Positions 1 to 33,739 of a DNA stretch of 64,000 nt are shown here, in pieces. The stretch is taken from NCBI GenBank assembly GCA_032433765.1, contig JAVIAB010000102.1, positions 11,189,811 to 11,253,810 on the forward strand, given 5' to 3'. The translations under genes were made by a program, and so were the position numbers. The notes beneath the pieces were generated by a model, which was not told where the DNA came from, did no database searches, and saw only the letters and a list, made by a program, of their open reading frames with translations. Position 1 is the stretch's first letter. Each line of letters begins with the position of its first letter. The stretch is from Megaustenia siamemsis (taxonomy: Eukaryota > Mollusca > Gastropoda > Stylommatophora > Ariophantidae).

Positions 1-3000
1 TCATAGGTTGTCTCTTGTCTTTATGGTGCTCGATGTCATAGGTTGTCTCTTGTCTTTATGGCGCTCGATGTCATAGGTTGTCTCTTGTCTTTATGGCGCT
101 CGATGTCATAGGTTGTCTCTTGTCTTTATGGCGCTCGATGTCATAGGTTGTCTCTTGTCTTTATGGCGCTCGATGTCATAGGTTGTCTCTTGTCTTTATG
201 ATGCTCGATGTCATAGGTTGTCTCTTGTCTTTATGGTGCTCGATGTCATAGGTTGTCTCTTGTCATTATGGTGCTCGATGTCATAGGTTGTCTCTTGTCT
301 TTATGGTGCTCGATGTCATAGGTTGTCTCTTGTCTTTATGGTGCTCGATGTCATAGGTTGTCTCTTGTCTTTATGGTGCTCGATGTCATAGGTTGTCTCT
401 TGTCTTTATGGTGCTCGATGTCATAGGTTGTCTCTTGTCTTTATGGTGCTCGATGTCATAGGTTGTCTCTTGTCTTTATGATGCTCGATGTCATAGGTTG
501 TCTCTTGTCTTTATGGTGCTCGATGTCATAGGTTGTCTCTTGTCTTTATGGTGCTCGATGTCATAGGTTGTCTCTTGTCTTTATGGTGCTCGATGTCATA
601 GGTTGTCTCTTGTCTTTATGGTGCTCGATGTCATAGGTTGTCTCTTGTCTTTATGGCGCTCGATGTCATAGGTTGTCTCTTGTCTTTATGGCGCTCGATG
701 TCATAGGTTGTCTCTTGTCTTTATGGTGTTCGATGTCATAGGTTGTCTCTTGTCTTTATGGTGCTCGATGTCATAGGTTGTCTCTTGTCTTTATGGTGCT
801 CGATGTCATAGGTTGTCTCTTGTCTTTATGGTGCTCGATGTCATAGGTTGTCTCTTGTCTTTATGGTGCTCGATGTCATAGGTTGTCTATTTTGTCTTTA
901 TGGTGCTCGATGTTATAGGTTGTCTCTTGTCTTTATGGTGCTCGATGTCATAGGTTGTCTCTTGTCTTTATGGTGCTCGATGTCATAGGTTGTCTCTTGT
1001 CTTTATGGTGCTCGATGTCATAGGTTGTCTCTTGTCTTTATGATGCTCGATGTCATAGGTTGTCTCTTGTCTTTATGGTGCTCGATGTCATAGGTTGTCT
1101 CTTGTCTTTATGGCGCTCGATGTCATAGGTTGTCTCTTGTCTTTATGGTGCTCGATGTCATAGGTTGTCTCTTGTCTTTATGGTGCTCGATGTCATAGGT
1201 TGTCTCTTGTCTTTATGGTGCTCGATGTCATAGGTTGTCTCTTGTCTTTATGGTGCTCGATGTCATAGGTTGTCTCTTGTCTTTATGGTGCTCGATGTCA
1301 TAGGTTGTCTCTTGTCTTTATGGCGCTCGATGTCATAGGTTGTCTCTTGTCTTTATGGCGCTCGATGTCATAGGTTGTCTCTTGTCTTTATGGCGCTCGA
1401 TGTCATAGGTTGTCTCTTGTCTTTATGGCGCTCGATGTCATAGGTTGTCTCTTGTCTTTATGGCGCTCGATGTCATAGGTTGTCTCTTGTCTTTATGGCG
1501 CTCGATGTCATAGGTTGTCTCTTGTCTTTATGGTGCTCGATGTCATAGGTTGTCTCTTGTCTTTATGGTGCTCGATGTCATAGGTTGTCTCTTGTCTTTA
1601 TGGTGCTCGATGTCATAGGTTGTCTTTTGTCTTTATGGTGCTCGATGTCATAGATTGTCTCTTGTCTTTATGGTGCTCGATGTCATAGGTTGTCTCTTGT
1701 CTTTATGGTGCTCGATGTCATAGGTTGTCTCTTGTCTTCATGGTGCTCGATGTCATAGGTAGTCTCTTGTCTTTATGGTGCTCGATGTCATAGGTTGTCT
1801 CTTGTCTTTATGGTGCTCGATGTCATAGGTTGTCTCTTGTCTTTATGGTGCTCGATGTCATAGGTTGTCTCTTGTCTTTATGGTGCTCGATGTCATAGGT
1901 TGTCTCTTGTCTTTATGGTGCTCGATGTCATAGGTTGTCTCTTGTCTTTATGGTGCTCGATCTCATAGGTTGTCTCTTGTCTTTATGGTGCTCGATGTCA
2001 TAGGTTGTCTTTTGTCTTCATGGTGCTCGATGTCATAGGTTGTCTCTTGTCTTTATGGTGCTCGATGTCATAGGTTGTCTCTTGTCTTTATGGTGCTCGA
2101 TGTCATAGGTTGTCTCTTGTCTTTATGGTGCTCGATGTCATAGGTTGTCTCTTGTCTTTATGGTGCTCGATGTCATAGGTTGTCTCTTGTCTTTATGGTG
2201 CTCGATGTCATAGGTTGTCTCTTGTCTTTATGGTGCTCGATGTCATAGGTTGTCTCTTGTCTTTATGGTGCTCGATGTCATAGGTTGTCTTTTGTCTTTA
2301 TGGTGCTCGATGTCATAGGTTGTCTCTTGTCTTTATGGTGCTCGATGTCATAGGTTGTCTCTTGTCTTTATGGCGCTCGATGTCATAGGTTGTCTCTTGT
2401 CTTTATGGTGCTCGATGTCATAGGTTGTCTCTTGTCTTTATGGTGCTCGATGTCATAGGTTGTCTCTTGTCTTTATGGTGCTCGATGTTATAGGTTGTCT
2501 CTTGTCTTTATGATGCTCGATGTCATAGGTTGTCTCTTGTCTTTATGGTGCTCGATGTTATAGGTTGTCTCTTGTCTTATGATGCTCGATGTCATAGGTT
2601 GTCTCTTGTCTTTATGATGCTCGATGTCATAGGTTGTCTCTTGTCTTTATGGTGCTCGATGTCATAGGTTGTCTCTTGTCTTTATGGTGCTCGATGTCAT
2701 AGGTTGTCTCTTGTCTTTATGGTGCTCGATGTCATAGGTTGTCTCTTGTCTTTATGGTGCTCAATGTCATAGGTTGTCTCTTGTCTTTATGGCGCTCGAT
2801 GTCATAGGTTGTCTCTTGTCTTTATGGTGCTCGATGTCATAGGTTGTCTCTTGTCTTTATGGTGCTCGATGTCATAGGTTGTCTCTTGTCTTTATGGTGC
2901 TCGATGTCATAGGTTGTCTCTTGTCTTCATGGTGCTCGATGTCATAGGTTGTCTCTTGTCTTTATTGTGCTCTATGTCATAGGTTGTCTCTTGTCTTTAT

Positions 3001-4210
3001 GGTGCTCGATGTCATAGGTTGTCTCTTGTCTTTATGGTGCTGGATGTCATAGGTTGTCTCTTGTCTTTATGGTGCTCGATGTCATAGGTTGTCTCTTGTC
3101 TTTATGGTGCTCGATGTCATAGGTTGTCTCTTGTCTTTATGGTGCTCGATGTCATAGGTTGTCTCTTGTCTTTATGGTGCTCGATGTCATAGGTTGTCTC
3201 TTGTCTTTATGGTGCTCGATGTCATAGGTTGTCTCTTGTCTTTATGGTGCTCGATGTCATAGGTTGTCTCTTGTCTTTATGGTGCTCGATGTCATAGGTT
3301 GTCTCTTGTCTTTATGGCGCTCGATGTCATAGGTTGTCTCTTGTCTTTATGGTGCTCGATGTCATAGGTTGTCTCTTGTCTTTATGGTGCTCGATGTCAT
3401 AGGTTGTCTCTTGTCATTATGGTGCTCGATGTCATAGGTTGTCTCTTGTCTTTATGGTGCTCGATGTCATAGGTTGTCTCTTGTCTTTATGGTGCTCGAT
3501 GTCATAGGTTGTCTCTTGTCTTTATGGTGCTCGATGTCATAGGTTGTCTCTTGTCTTTATGGTGCTCGATGTCATAGGTTGTCTCTTGTCTTTATGGTGC
3601 TCGATGTCATAGGTTGTCTCTTGTCTTTATGGCGCTCGATGTCATAGGTTGTCTCTTGTCTTTATGGTGCTCGATGTCATAGGTTGTCTCTTGTCTTTAT
3701 GGTGCTCGATGTCATAGGTTGTCTCTTGTCATTATGGTGCTCGATGTCATAGGTTGTCTCTTGTCTTTATGGTGCTCGATGTCATAGGTTGTCTCTTGTC
3801 TTTATGGCGCTCGATGTCATAGGTTGTCTCTTGTCTTTATGGTGCTCGATGTCATAGGTTGTCTCTTGTCTTTATGGCGCTCGATGTCATAGGTTGTCTC
3901 TTGTCTTTATGGTGCTCGATGTCATAGGTTGTCTCTTGTCTTTATGGTGCTCGATGTCAAAGGTTGTCTCTTGTCTTTATGGTGCTCGATGTCATAGGTT
4001 GTCTCTTGTCTTTATGGTGCTCGATGTCATAGGTTGTCTCTTGTCTTTATGGTGCTCGATGTCATAGGTTGTCTCTTGTCTTTATGGTGCTCGATGTCAT
4101 AGGTTGTCTCTTGTCTTTATGGTGCTCGATGTCATAGGTTGTCTCTTGTCTTTATGGTGCTCGATGTCATAGGTTGTCTCTTGTCTTTATGGTGCTCGAT
4201 GTCATAGGTT
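1..4210. repeat. 35-bp minisatellite, about 120 copies, cut by the window edge
   Basis: Head-to-tail units of 35 bp beginning tcataggttgtctcttgtct run from the first base to about 4210. Most units are identical; the main variable site reads ATGGTG, ATGGCG or ATGATG, often in short runs of the same variant. Indels are rare (2-bp gain near 889, 1-bp loss near 2579). The array ends abruptly about 40 bp before the 3' end of a LINE fragment. Confidence 0.98.
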
Positions 4211-4249
4211 CACTTGTTCATCTCTACTTCTACAATTTGTCCTTCTTCA

Positions 4250-4735
4250 GCTATCATCATTAAGTACCAAGCCCGCCTACTGGCGTAGGTGATCATGTCT
4301 CTCCACAACTTTCGATCACGACAGTTATTTATTATTTCTGTTTTTGACCTTCTGCCAAGCCATTCTCTTAAGCTGTCTGGTATCTTTTCTCGTTGCTTCC
4401 CTCAATCTCTTCGTCCCTCAATTTTTCCAGTTGTTACAATATATTCCAGCTGTTCTCTTCTCATTACATGGCCAAAAAATGATGATCGTTTCTTCCTAAT
4501 ATTGGAAATTAGCTCTGTTTTTGCTTTGGCCTCTTTCAGAACGTTTTCATTACTCTTCGTAGCTGTCCATGGTGTTCTCAACATTCTTCTGTAAAACCAC
4601 ATTTCTACAGACTCCAGTGATTTTCTTGTCTGTTGTCCAGTTGTCCATGATTCACATTCATATGTTAAGACTGGCTTTACATACCATTTAAGAACGCTTT
4701 TCTTCAACTATATGATGCTGTTAAAATTTAGATAT
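4250..4735 (-). mobile_element. LINE fragment, family A (RTE-like endonuclease-reverse transcriptase, 3' end)
   Basis: Minus-strand translation at 4707-4402 gives the C-terminal tail of a LINE polyprotein: CESWT.GQQTRKSLE, MLRTPWTATKSNENVLKEA, FFGHVMRREQLEYIV. The same tail recurs at least seven times in the window. Its 3' end (GTACTTGATGATGATG type) faces the 35-bp array. RTE placement is from general resemblance only. 5' truncated and inactive. Confidence 0.85.
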
Positions 4736-5035
4736 TTAGACCCGCTTGGGTCAGGAACAAGACGTTTCGGTTGAGGTCATCACCGGTTCCCCATAACTTG
4801 TGCTATAGGGCTATTTCTGTGGGCCATATTTGTGTTCTTAGGGTTTTAGAGTGCTGCAGTCCTGTGCTCTGGGGTTCGTTTGGATGCTCCGCAGTCACAT
4901 GTTGCAACGTCACTGAATCCTAGCTTATGTGGATCGGCTCTGAGGCCACAATGACCTGTTCTGTATCTGAATATCTTGGTCTGCTCATGTCTGCTAAGTG
5001 TGAAGCTGTCATGTTCTGGCTCACATTTTCTTTGC

Positions 5036-5086
<51 letters not shown>

Positions 5087-5380
5087 CTGTTTTCCTAGCT
5101 TGCTTTATAATTGTTTTTTTTAAGGCTCTGAGGTTGGTTGGACTGTTGGAGGCTCCCACCTGCTTTTGCCAGTTCATCTACTTTCTCATTTCCAGGGATG
5201 CAGCATTGTGCTGGTATCCAATGCAGGACTAGTTCTGTCTTTTCTGACAGCGAACATATGTTGTTCTTTATTTCTTGGATGGTTCTGTCCTATTGTGACC
5301 TTGACATTGCTTGCTTGGCTGACTTTGCATCGATGAGACTGACAGTTTTTGGACGTGGAAACTCTTGTGTGTTGAAAGTT

Positions 5381-5436
<56 letters not shown>

Positions 5437-5560
5437 CAAGACTCAGAGTAGGATTCCAGACTCTCTCATGAAGTCAGCTGTCTGTTTAAGTGATCCATTC
5501 TGATTGAATACCTGTTAAAACGTTGCACTGTGTTCTGCGCCAGTGGCCCAGTGCATCCGA
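4736..5560 (-). mobile_element. LINE fragment, family E (RNase H domain and zinc tail)
   Basis: In minus frames, H-W-I-P-A-Q-C-C-I-P-G-N-E-K-V-D-E-L-A-K near 5228-5168 is the last motif of a LINE-type RNase H. About 200 bases later comes FRYRTGHCGLRADPHKLG followed by CDCGASKRTPEH, the Cys/His tail common in Jockey/I-type elements. Two CT microsatellites interrupt it and frames shift, so it is a dead copy. A second piece of the same family lies at 17190-17400. Confidence 0.75.
5038..5092. repeat. (CT)n microsatellite
   Basis: Nearly pure CT dinucleotides inside the family E LINE fragment; a second run lies at about 5377-5431. Confidence 0.97.
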
Positions 5561-5597
5561 TTTCAGCCAGCATTTTATTCAGGTTTGCTTTCTAAGG

Positions 5598-5738
5598 CTG
5601 TGTGGACTTGGGACCTCTTGTGTGTTGAAAGTTTATATGGATGTGTGGACTTGGGACCTCTTGTGTGTTGAAAGTTTATATGGATGTGTGGACTTGGGAC
5701 CTCTTGTGTGTTGAAAGTTTATATGGCTGTGTGGAGTG
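5598..5738. repeat. 43-bp tandem repeat, three copies
   Basis: Three head-to-tail copies of a unit containing gacttgggacctcttgtgtg. A diverged single copy of the same motif (CTCTTGTGTGTTGAAAGTTT) occurs once at about 5362 in the adjacent LINE piece, so the unit may derive from the LINE. Confidence 0.9.
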
Positions 5739-6164
5739 CCATTGCCTCTGCTCTAAACGTTGTGCACCTTTCTCCGCTCGGAAGAGCGTGTGTTTAAATC
5801 TCTCCGCTTGGGTAGGTTATACAGATGCCACTATCTCCAACTCGTTGAGGTTTCAGCTGCAGATCCATCTATGAAAACTCGTGCCCATGCATCTTTGGAG
5901 TAGTTTTCCTGGAGCATGATAAGTGAGCTTGACTTATGATATCTGCATATCTTCATACAAATGTAAAAACTGTCCACATATATGACTCAGCGACAAGGAT
6001 GTTTAATAAAACAGCGAAACAAAAATGTCAAACATTTGTAAACAATTATTTAAGATAAATTCTGAACATCAGATGGCAGGACAGTGTCAGAAATGATTAT
6101 AATGAGAATAAACAAAGAAAGGGCTAATAGAGTATCAGATTAATCGAGCTAATTAACAGGCTAA
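5739..6164. other. AT-rich stretch without recognised feature
   Basis: No exon-like frame, tRNA box or tandem structure seen; lies in the 3' intron of the TRIM gene. Confidence 0.6.
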
Positions 6165-6485
6165 TCAAGGAACACCTCTTCGTCATCCGCCCTTAAAAGG
6201 ACGTTAAGTGGAGTGTCTGCATCGTGTTGTGGTTTGCAGTAAAACTGCGATATTTGCGCCTTTAGGCCCAACACATCCGACTTCAGCACAACGTCTTTGA
6301 GTACAGGGTTGTCTTCATTCCTTTATCCCTACTTACTTGGCCAGACAGGTAAGTCTGTTTCTGGAGGCACCACTTAGAAGTGGAGCAGGGTCTGGATGGT
6401 ATCGCGTCACCGATCCTGGCGCAAGTCATCAGCTGTGGGTCGCTGACAACTTCCAGCTCTTCAACTGCGAGGCGTCTTTGCTTCT
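6165..6485 (+). mobile_element. Interspersed repeat C (unclassified, about 350 bp)
   Basis: Starts with a TCATCCGCCCTTAAAAGGACG segment and ends with gtgggtcgctgacaacttcc plus GAGGCG. Further copies at 6785-7075, 12335-12625, 13300-13596, 14375-14455, 36455-36815, 48935-49180 and 60740-60835. I see no clear tRNA head or terminal inverted repeat, so SINE or MITE status is open. Confidence 0.8.
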
Positions 6486-6498
6486 GATACAAATAGCA

Positions 6499-6725
6499 TT
6501 ATGTTACAACAATTCAAATTGTCTTCCGAGATGTTACCATTATGTTACAACAATTCAAATTGTCTTCCGAGATGTTACCATTATGATACAACAATTCAAA
6601 TTGTCTTCCGAGATGTTACCATTATGTTACAACAATTCAAATTGTCTTTCGAGATGTTACCATTATGTTACAACAATTCAAATTGTCTTCCGAGATGTTA
6701 CTATTATGTTACAACAACTCAAATT
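6499..6725. repeat. 41-bp tandem repeat, about 5.5 copies
   Basis: Units begin ttatgttacaacaattcaaa and contain the small palindrome ACAATTcaAATTGT. The array lies between two oppositely oriented copies of repeat C. Confidence 0.95.
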
Positions 6726-6784
6726 GCGCAAATGGTGATGTCCAAGGAGCTATACAACCACTCTTACTGCAACAACTCACGATA

Positions 6785-7075
6785 CAAACAGCATTATATT
6801 GCAACAATAACCATCCAGATCCTACTCCACCTCTCCGTGGAGCCTCCCGTAACAGACTAACCTGTCTAGTCTGGCCAAGTGAGTAGGGATCGAAGAGGGA
6901 AGACAACCCGGTGGTCAAAAATAACATGCTAAAGTCGGATGTGTTGGGAGGAAAGGCGAAAATATCACAGTTTTACTGCAAACCACAACACAACGCAGCC
7001 ACACCCACTTATCGTCCTCTTAAGGGCGGATGATGAGGAGATGTATTTCTTTAGTCAAGAGGCGAGCGCAAGCAA
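6785..7075 (-). mobile_element. Interspersed repeat C, inverted copy
   Basis: Reverse complement of the 6165-6485 element (gtggagcctcc, AAGTCGGATGTGTTGGG, CTTAAGGGCGGATGATGAGG). The pair could fold into a long hairpin around the 41-bp array. Confidence 0.8.
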
Positions 7076-7099
7076 GTAATTATAACAATTAAAACTAAG

Positions 7100-7430
7100 C
7101 AAATGGAGGACTGGTTAGTCTCGAGGCAAGAGACAGAGAGGTTGTGGGTTCAAATCCCGGCTGCACCAGTTGGGATGTTTAATTATGATTTCTCTCTGCT
7201 GCAACAACCCCTGGTCTCAGCAGCCAGGCCCTTGAAACGTCAATTACTCATCGACAGAAAATATATGAGTACCTCCGAAGACGGAGTTATCTGCCTGTGC
7301 GGCGAGGAACCCCTGTGCACAAGGCTGACAGGGAAAACGGATTAACACGCAAATTCAGCTCTTAGTCTCTAGGGACTTCGTCAGAGATAAAAGCTGGCGA
7401 ACGCAAAGAAAAAAAAAAAAACCGACGCAA
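7100..7430 (+). mobile_element. tRNA-derived SINE, family 2
   Basis: The head has a pol III B box (GGTTCAAATCC at about 7148) and a weak A box (TGGTTAGTCTCG), then a shared body (CTGGTCTCAGCAG, GAGTACCTCCGAAG) and an A-rich end near 7410. Other copies at 15340-15600 and 37705-38010, all on the plus strand. Confidence 0.82.
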
Positions 7431-7471
7431 ATAGCGATGTCCAAAGAGCTATACAAACTTACTTCCGGCAG

Positions 7472-8090
7472 GAGACAAATATTAATAAATGAATATTATT
7501 TTAGAGGGAATCTTCCGAGGCGACAATCAGCGAATCAATTCAGAGGAAGAGGTATGTTTACAGCGCTCGGAAAAAATGACAAATAATCAACAACAGAAAA
7601 AATAACAAAGAACAATAAATGGACCGAAGCAGGATCGAACCCGTACTCACTGGCACAGCGCATTGCCACGAAAAGCCAAACGCTAGGGAACACTGCCACT
7701 TAGGTAACTTTAAAATTAGTTATCGTGGACAATGTCTTTCACGCAGGTGCTCTCATGACTATAGCATAAGGCTGCGATCACAGCTCGGAAATACATAGTG
7801 TATCTGTATTTTTTCCTGTTGAGACAAGTATCTCCCGGATAGGGTAGGGCTGAATAGTTGCGTTGCAGACAAACAGTTTGGACGAAACAGCACGAATAGT
7901 AGTTTCCAGTGGTTTAGACTGGAGACAAATAATAATAAATGAATATTATTATAGAGGGAAACTTCCGAGGCGATAATCAGCGAATCAATTCAGAGGAAGA
8001 GGTATGTTTACAGTACTGTCAATTTTTCCGAGTGCTGTAAACATATCCTTTCCTCTGAATTGTTTTGCTTACTTTCTGCAACAACTCACA
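7472..8090 (-). mobile_element. tRNA-related SINE, family 3, partly dimeric
   Basis: On the minus strand a tRNA-like block at about 7710-7620 carries a B box (GGTTCGATCC). A segment of about 90 bp (GAGACAAATA..., GGAAGAGGTATGTTTACAG) occurs at both ends (7472-7560 and 7921-8010), so the element looks like a tail joined to a second unit. Related copies at 14691-14940 and 31560-31975. It ends about 75 bases from the NHL exon at 8166. Confidence 0.72.
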
Positions 8091-8165
8091 ATACAAACAG
8101 AAGAAGAAAAGAACGATAAAGAAACAATAATGAACATCGATAAACAGGAGAACACCAGTTCTTAC

Positions 8166-30320
<22,155 letters not shown>

Positions 30321-30374
30321 CTGTAAAGATGATTTGATGTTTCAACGGTTAGCGGTTGAGCTGATGACGTTATT

Positions 30375-31560
30375 TTGACGTGTGGATGTGAATCATGGAC
30401 AATAGGGCAACAGATATGAAGATCGATGGAGGCCACTAAAATGTGGTTTTACAGAAGAATGTTGAGAATACCAACGACAGATAAATCAGTAATGAGGGTG
30501 TTATAAAAGAGTAATGAGGGTGTTCAAAGAGTGTAATGAGGATGTTCTAAAGAACAATGAGGATGTTCTAAAAGAGTAAGGAGGATGTTCTAATAAGAGT
30601 AATGCACGTGTTCTAAAAAGTAATGACGATGTTCTAAAAGAATAATGAGGATGTTCTAAAAGAATAATGAAGATGTTCTTAAAGAGAAATGAGGGTGTTA
30701 TAAAAGAGTAAAGAAATAGTTCTAAAAAGTAATGAGGGTGTTCCAAAAGAGTAATGAGGATGTTCTAAAAGAATAATAGGGATGTTCTAAAAGAGTAATG
30801 AGGATGTTCTAAACGAATAATGAAGATGTTCTAAATGAGTAATGAGGATGTTCTAAACGAATAATGAAGATGTTCTAAAAGAGTAATGAGGGTGTTCTAA
30901 AAGAGTAATGAGGATGTTCTAAAAGAGTAATGAGGATGTTCTAAAGGAGTAATGAGGGTGTTCTAAAAGAGTAATGAGGGTGTTCTAAAAGAGTAATGAG
31001 TGTATTCAAAAAGAGTAATGAGGATGTTCTAAAAGAGTAATGAGGGTGTTCTAAAAGAGTAATGAGGGTGTTCAAAAAGAGTAATGAGGATGTTCTAAAA
31101 GAGTATTGAGGATGTTCTAAAAGTGTAATGAGGGTGTTCTAAAAGAGTAACGAGGGTGTTCTAAAAGAGTAATGAGGGTGTTCTAAAAGAGTAAGGAGGG
31201 TGTTCTAAAAGAATAATGAGGATGTTCTAAAAGAATAATGAGGATGTTCTAAAAGAGTAATGAGGGTGTTCTAAAAGAGAAATGAGGGTGTTCTAAAAGA
31301 GGTCAAAGCAAAAGGAAAATTGATGTCCCTCATCATTAAGAAACAATCATTATTGTTGGCCATGTAATGAGAAGGGAATACCTGGATTATATTGGGACAA
31401 CATGAAAAATTAAGAGATGAAGAAAGAGATAGAGGAAAACAGAGAGAAAATATTCAAGACAGTATAAGGGAATGACATTGTAGGAAATCAACAACAGAAT
31501 TGATAAACAGGTGTACAGATATAAATTTGTGGCGGGACATGATCACCGAAATAATATTCA
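30375..31560 (+). mobile_element. LINE fragment, family A, split by its own expanded segment
   Basis: Left part 30375-30487 (GTGTGGATGTGAATCATGGA, GTTTTACAGAAGAATGTTGAG); right part from about 31295 (GAGGTCAAAGCAAAAGG, GGCCATGTAATGAGAAGGG, GGCGGGACATGATCACCG). The two parts are the expected neighbours in an unbroken copy. Confidence 0.88.
30488..31294. repeat. 22-bp minisatellite, about 37 copies, inside the LINE
   Basis: Unit AGTAATGAGGGTGTTCTAAA plus AG. Unbroken family A copies have AGTAATGAAAACGTTCTGAA plus AG, also 22 bp, exactly once at this position, so the array is an expansion of LINE codons (S-N-E-N-V-L-K region). Confidence 0.93.
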
Positions 31561-31975
31561 TTTATTATTATTATTTGTCTCCAGTCTAAACCACTGGAAA
31601 CTACTATTCGTGCTGTTTCGTCCTAAATGTTTGTCTGCAACGCACGTATTCAGCCCTACCCTATCCGGGAGATACTTGTATTAATAGGAAAAAATACAGA
31701 TACACTATGTATTTCCGAGCTGTGATCGCGGCCTTATGCTATAGTCATGAGAACACCTGCGCGAAAGACATTGTCTACGAAGCTAATTTTTTTAGTTAGC
31801 TGAGTGGCAGTGTTCCCTAGCGTTTAGCTTTTCGTGGCAAGACGCTGTGCCACTGAGTACGGATTCGATCCTGCTTTGGTCCATATTTTTTTCCGTTGTT
31901 GATTATTTGTCAATTTTTTCCGAGTGCTGTAAACATACCTCTTCCTCTGAATTGATTTGGTGATCACCTACAGCA
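31560..31975 (+). mobile_element. tRNA-related SINE, family 3 (fullest copy)
   Basis: A 230-bp leader (CTATTCGTGCTGTTTCGTCC, CCCTACCCTATCCGGGAG), then TTAGCTGAGTGGCAGTG (A box), GGATTCGATCC (B box), then the tail. The tRNA-like part is internal rather than at the 5' edge. Confidence 0.78.
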
Positions 31976-32689
31976 GCAGACATGACACTTGATGATGATG
32001 ATGATGATGGCGATGTTTATAATAAAAAAAAATACTCAGCAGTTTATCTCTTGTTCCTTTAGTTGTTATAAGTCATGTTAATGACCTCAGCATACATGTA
32101 TTTAATTATATTGACAGGGTCATAGGAAATAATGTCAATAGGGCGTGTCTGGAAGAGGGCCATAGACTAAAATAGAATTGATCATCAATTATGATAAATA
32201 TTAAACACGTTACCATATTCAGAACAGGGAATAGAGCAAAATAAAACATAAAACGTATTTAGAACAAAGAAATGAGGAAAATAAAACATTCGACATAATC
32301 AGAACAGATAATAGAACAAAATAGAACATAGAACACACAACATATTTAGAAAAAAATAGAGCAAAATATGACATACTACACAATCAGAACAAAGAATATA
32401 GCAAAATAGAAAATACATTAACCAAACCGGAGCAAAGAATAGAACACGTGATATCACAACTAGAACAAATAATAGAGCAAAATAGAACAAGCATTAACAA
32501 AAACAGAACAAACAATAAAACAAAACAGAGGATACAAAAAACAAACAGGATTGTAAATCCAGAACAGGGGAAGTAATGGTGATATTATCTATGTAAATAT
32601 TTTATTCAGTTATGTCCCATGTTTAAAAGAAATAACTTATTTCACCTTCGATGGAAATCAATTTTAACCCTACCTGTGTTCAGAAACAG
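31976..32689. repeat. AT-rich DNA with degenerate AGAACA/ATAGAGCAAAATAGAACA repeats
   Basis: From about 32215 to 32530 imperfect units of roughly 40 to 60 bp built on CAGAACAAAGAATAGAGC and AAAATAGAACATA. No exon seen. Confidence 0.7.
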
Positions 32690-33060
32690 AATAGAAAATT
32701 GAAGCCTTTGAAATGTGGATTGATAGAAGAATAGGAAGATATGGATGGAAAGAAAAGAAAACAAACGATGAAGTCTTAAAGCAAATAAAAAAAGAAAAGA
32801 GAACTACTAAATACAATTCAAACACGACAAATGCGATTTTTGGGGCATGTTAAAAGACACAACTTTCTAAAAGTAATCTTGGAGGGGAAAATACAAGGTA
32901 ATAGAGGCAGAGGCAGACCAAGACTAACATGGACGAGTAACATCAAAAGATGGACAAATCAGCCTATGACAAACTGCACCATCAAAGCAAGAGACAGACT
33001 GGAATGGCACTCCATGGTAGCCAACCTTCGATGTGGAGACGAAAGTTGGATAGATTGGTG
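32690..33060 (+). mobile_element. LINE fragment, family B
   Basis: MRFLGHVKRHNFLKVILEGK and GRGRPRLTWTSNIKRW on the plus strand. Confidence 0.83.
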
Positions 33061-33149
33061 GATGTTAGGTAGATGGATGAAAGATTGATTGGTGAGTGTA
33101 TTGTTTTTTAAAATGTTATATTATGTTATGTTGTGCTGTTTTATGTTCG

Positions 33150-33700
33150 CATCTCTCTTGAAGAGGTGAGATGCAGAATGGCTGAGGCAAAAGCAGCTTT
33201 CCAAAAAATGAGGAAGATACTATGCAATCCTTTTTTGACAATAGAAACAAGAAAAAGAGTTCTTAAATTTTATGTAGAGCCAGTCTTAACATATGGATGT
33301 GAATCATAGACAATAGGACAACAAACAAGAAAATCACTGGAATCTGTTGAAATGTGGTTTTACAGAAGAATGTTGAGAATACCATGAAGAGCAAAGAAGA
33401 GTAATGAAAACGTTCTGAGAGAGGTCAAAGCAAAAAGAGAGTCAATATCCAATATTAGGAAGAAACAATCATCATTTTTTGCCATGTAATGAGAAGAGAA
33501 CAGCTGGAATATATTGTAACAACTGGAAAAATTGAGGGACGAAGAGATAGAGGAAAGCAAAGAGGTCTTACCAGACAATTTAAGAGAATGGCTTGGTCAG
33601 AAGGTCAACGACAGAAATGATAAATAACTGTCGAGATTGAAAATTGTGGAGAGACATGATCTCCCTCGCCAGCAGGCCCAGTACTTAATGATGACGATGT
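33150..33700 (+). mobile_element. LINE fragment, family A
   Basis: MAEAKAAFQKM, then FYVEPVLTYGCES, MWFYRRMLRIP and a GATGACGATG end; a stop replaces Trp in the ESWT motif. Confidence 0.85.
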
Positions 33701-33739
33701 TGTGTTATTTTATGTTATGTTGTGTTATTATATTATATA

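Noticed and set aside
1..4210. CRISPR array
   Set aside because: Units are contiguous 35-mers with no unique spacers, in an intron-bearing animal genome.
7103..7170. Functional tRNA gene
   Set aside because: Has a B box but no foldable cloverleaf arms that I could pair, and the same head with the same body recurs elsewhere: a SINE.
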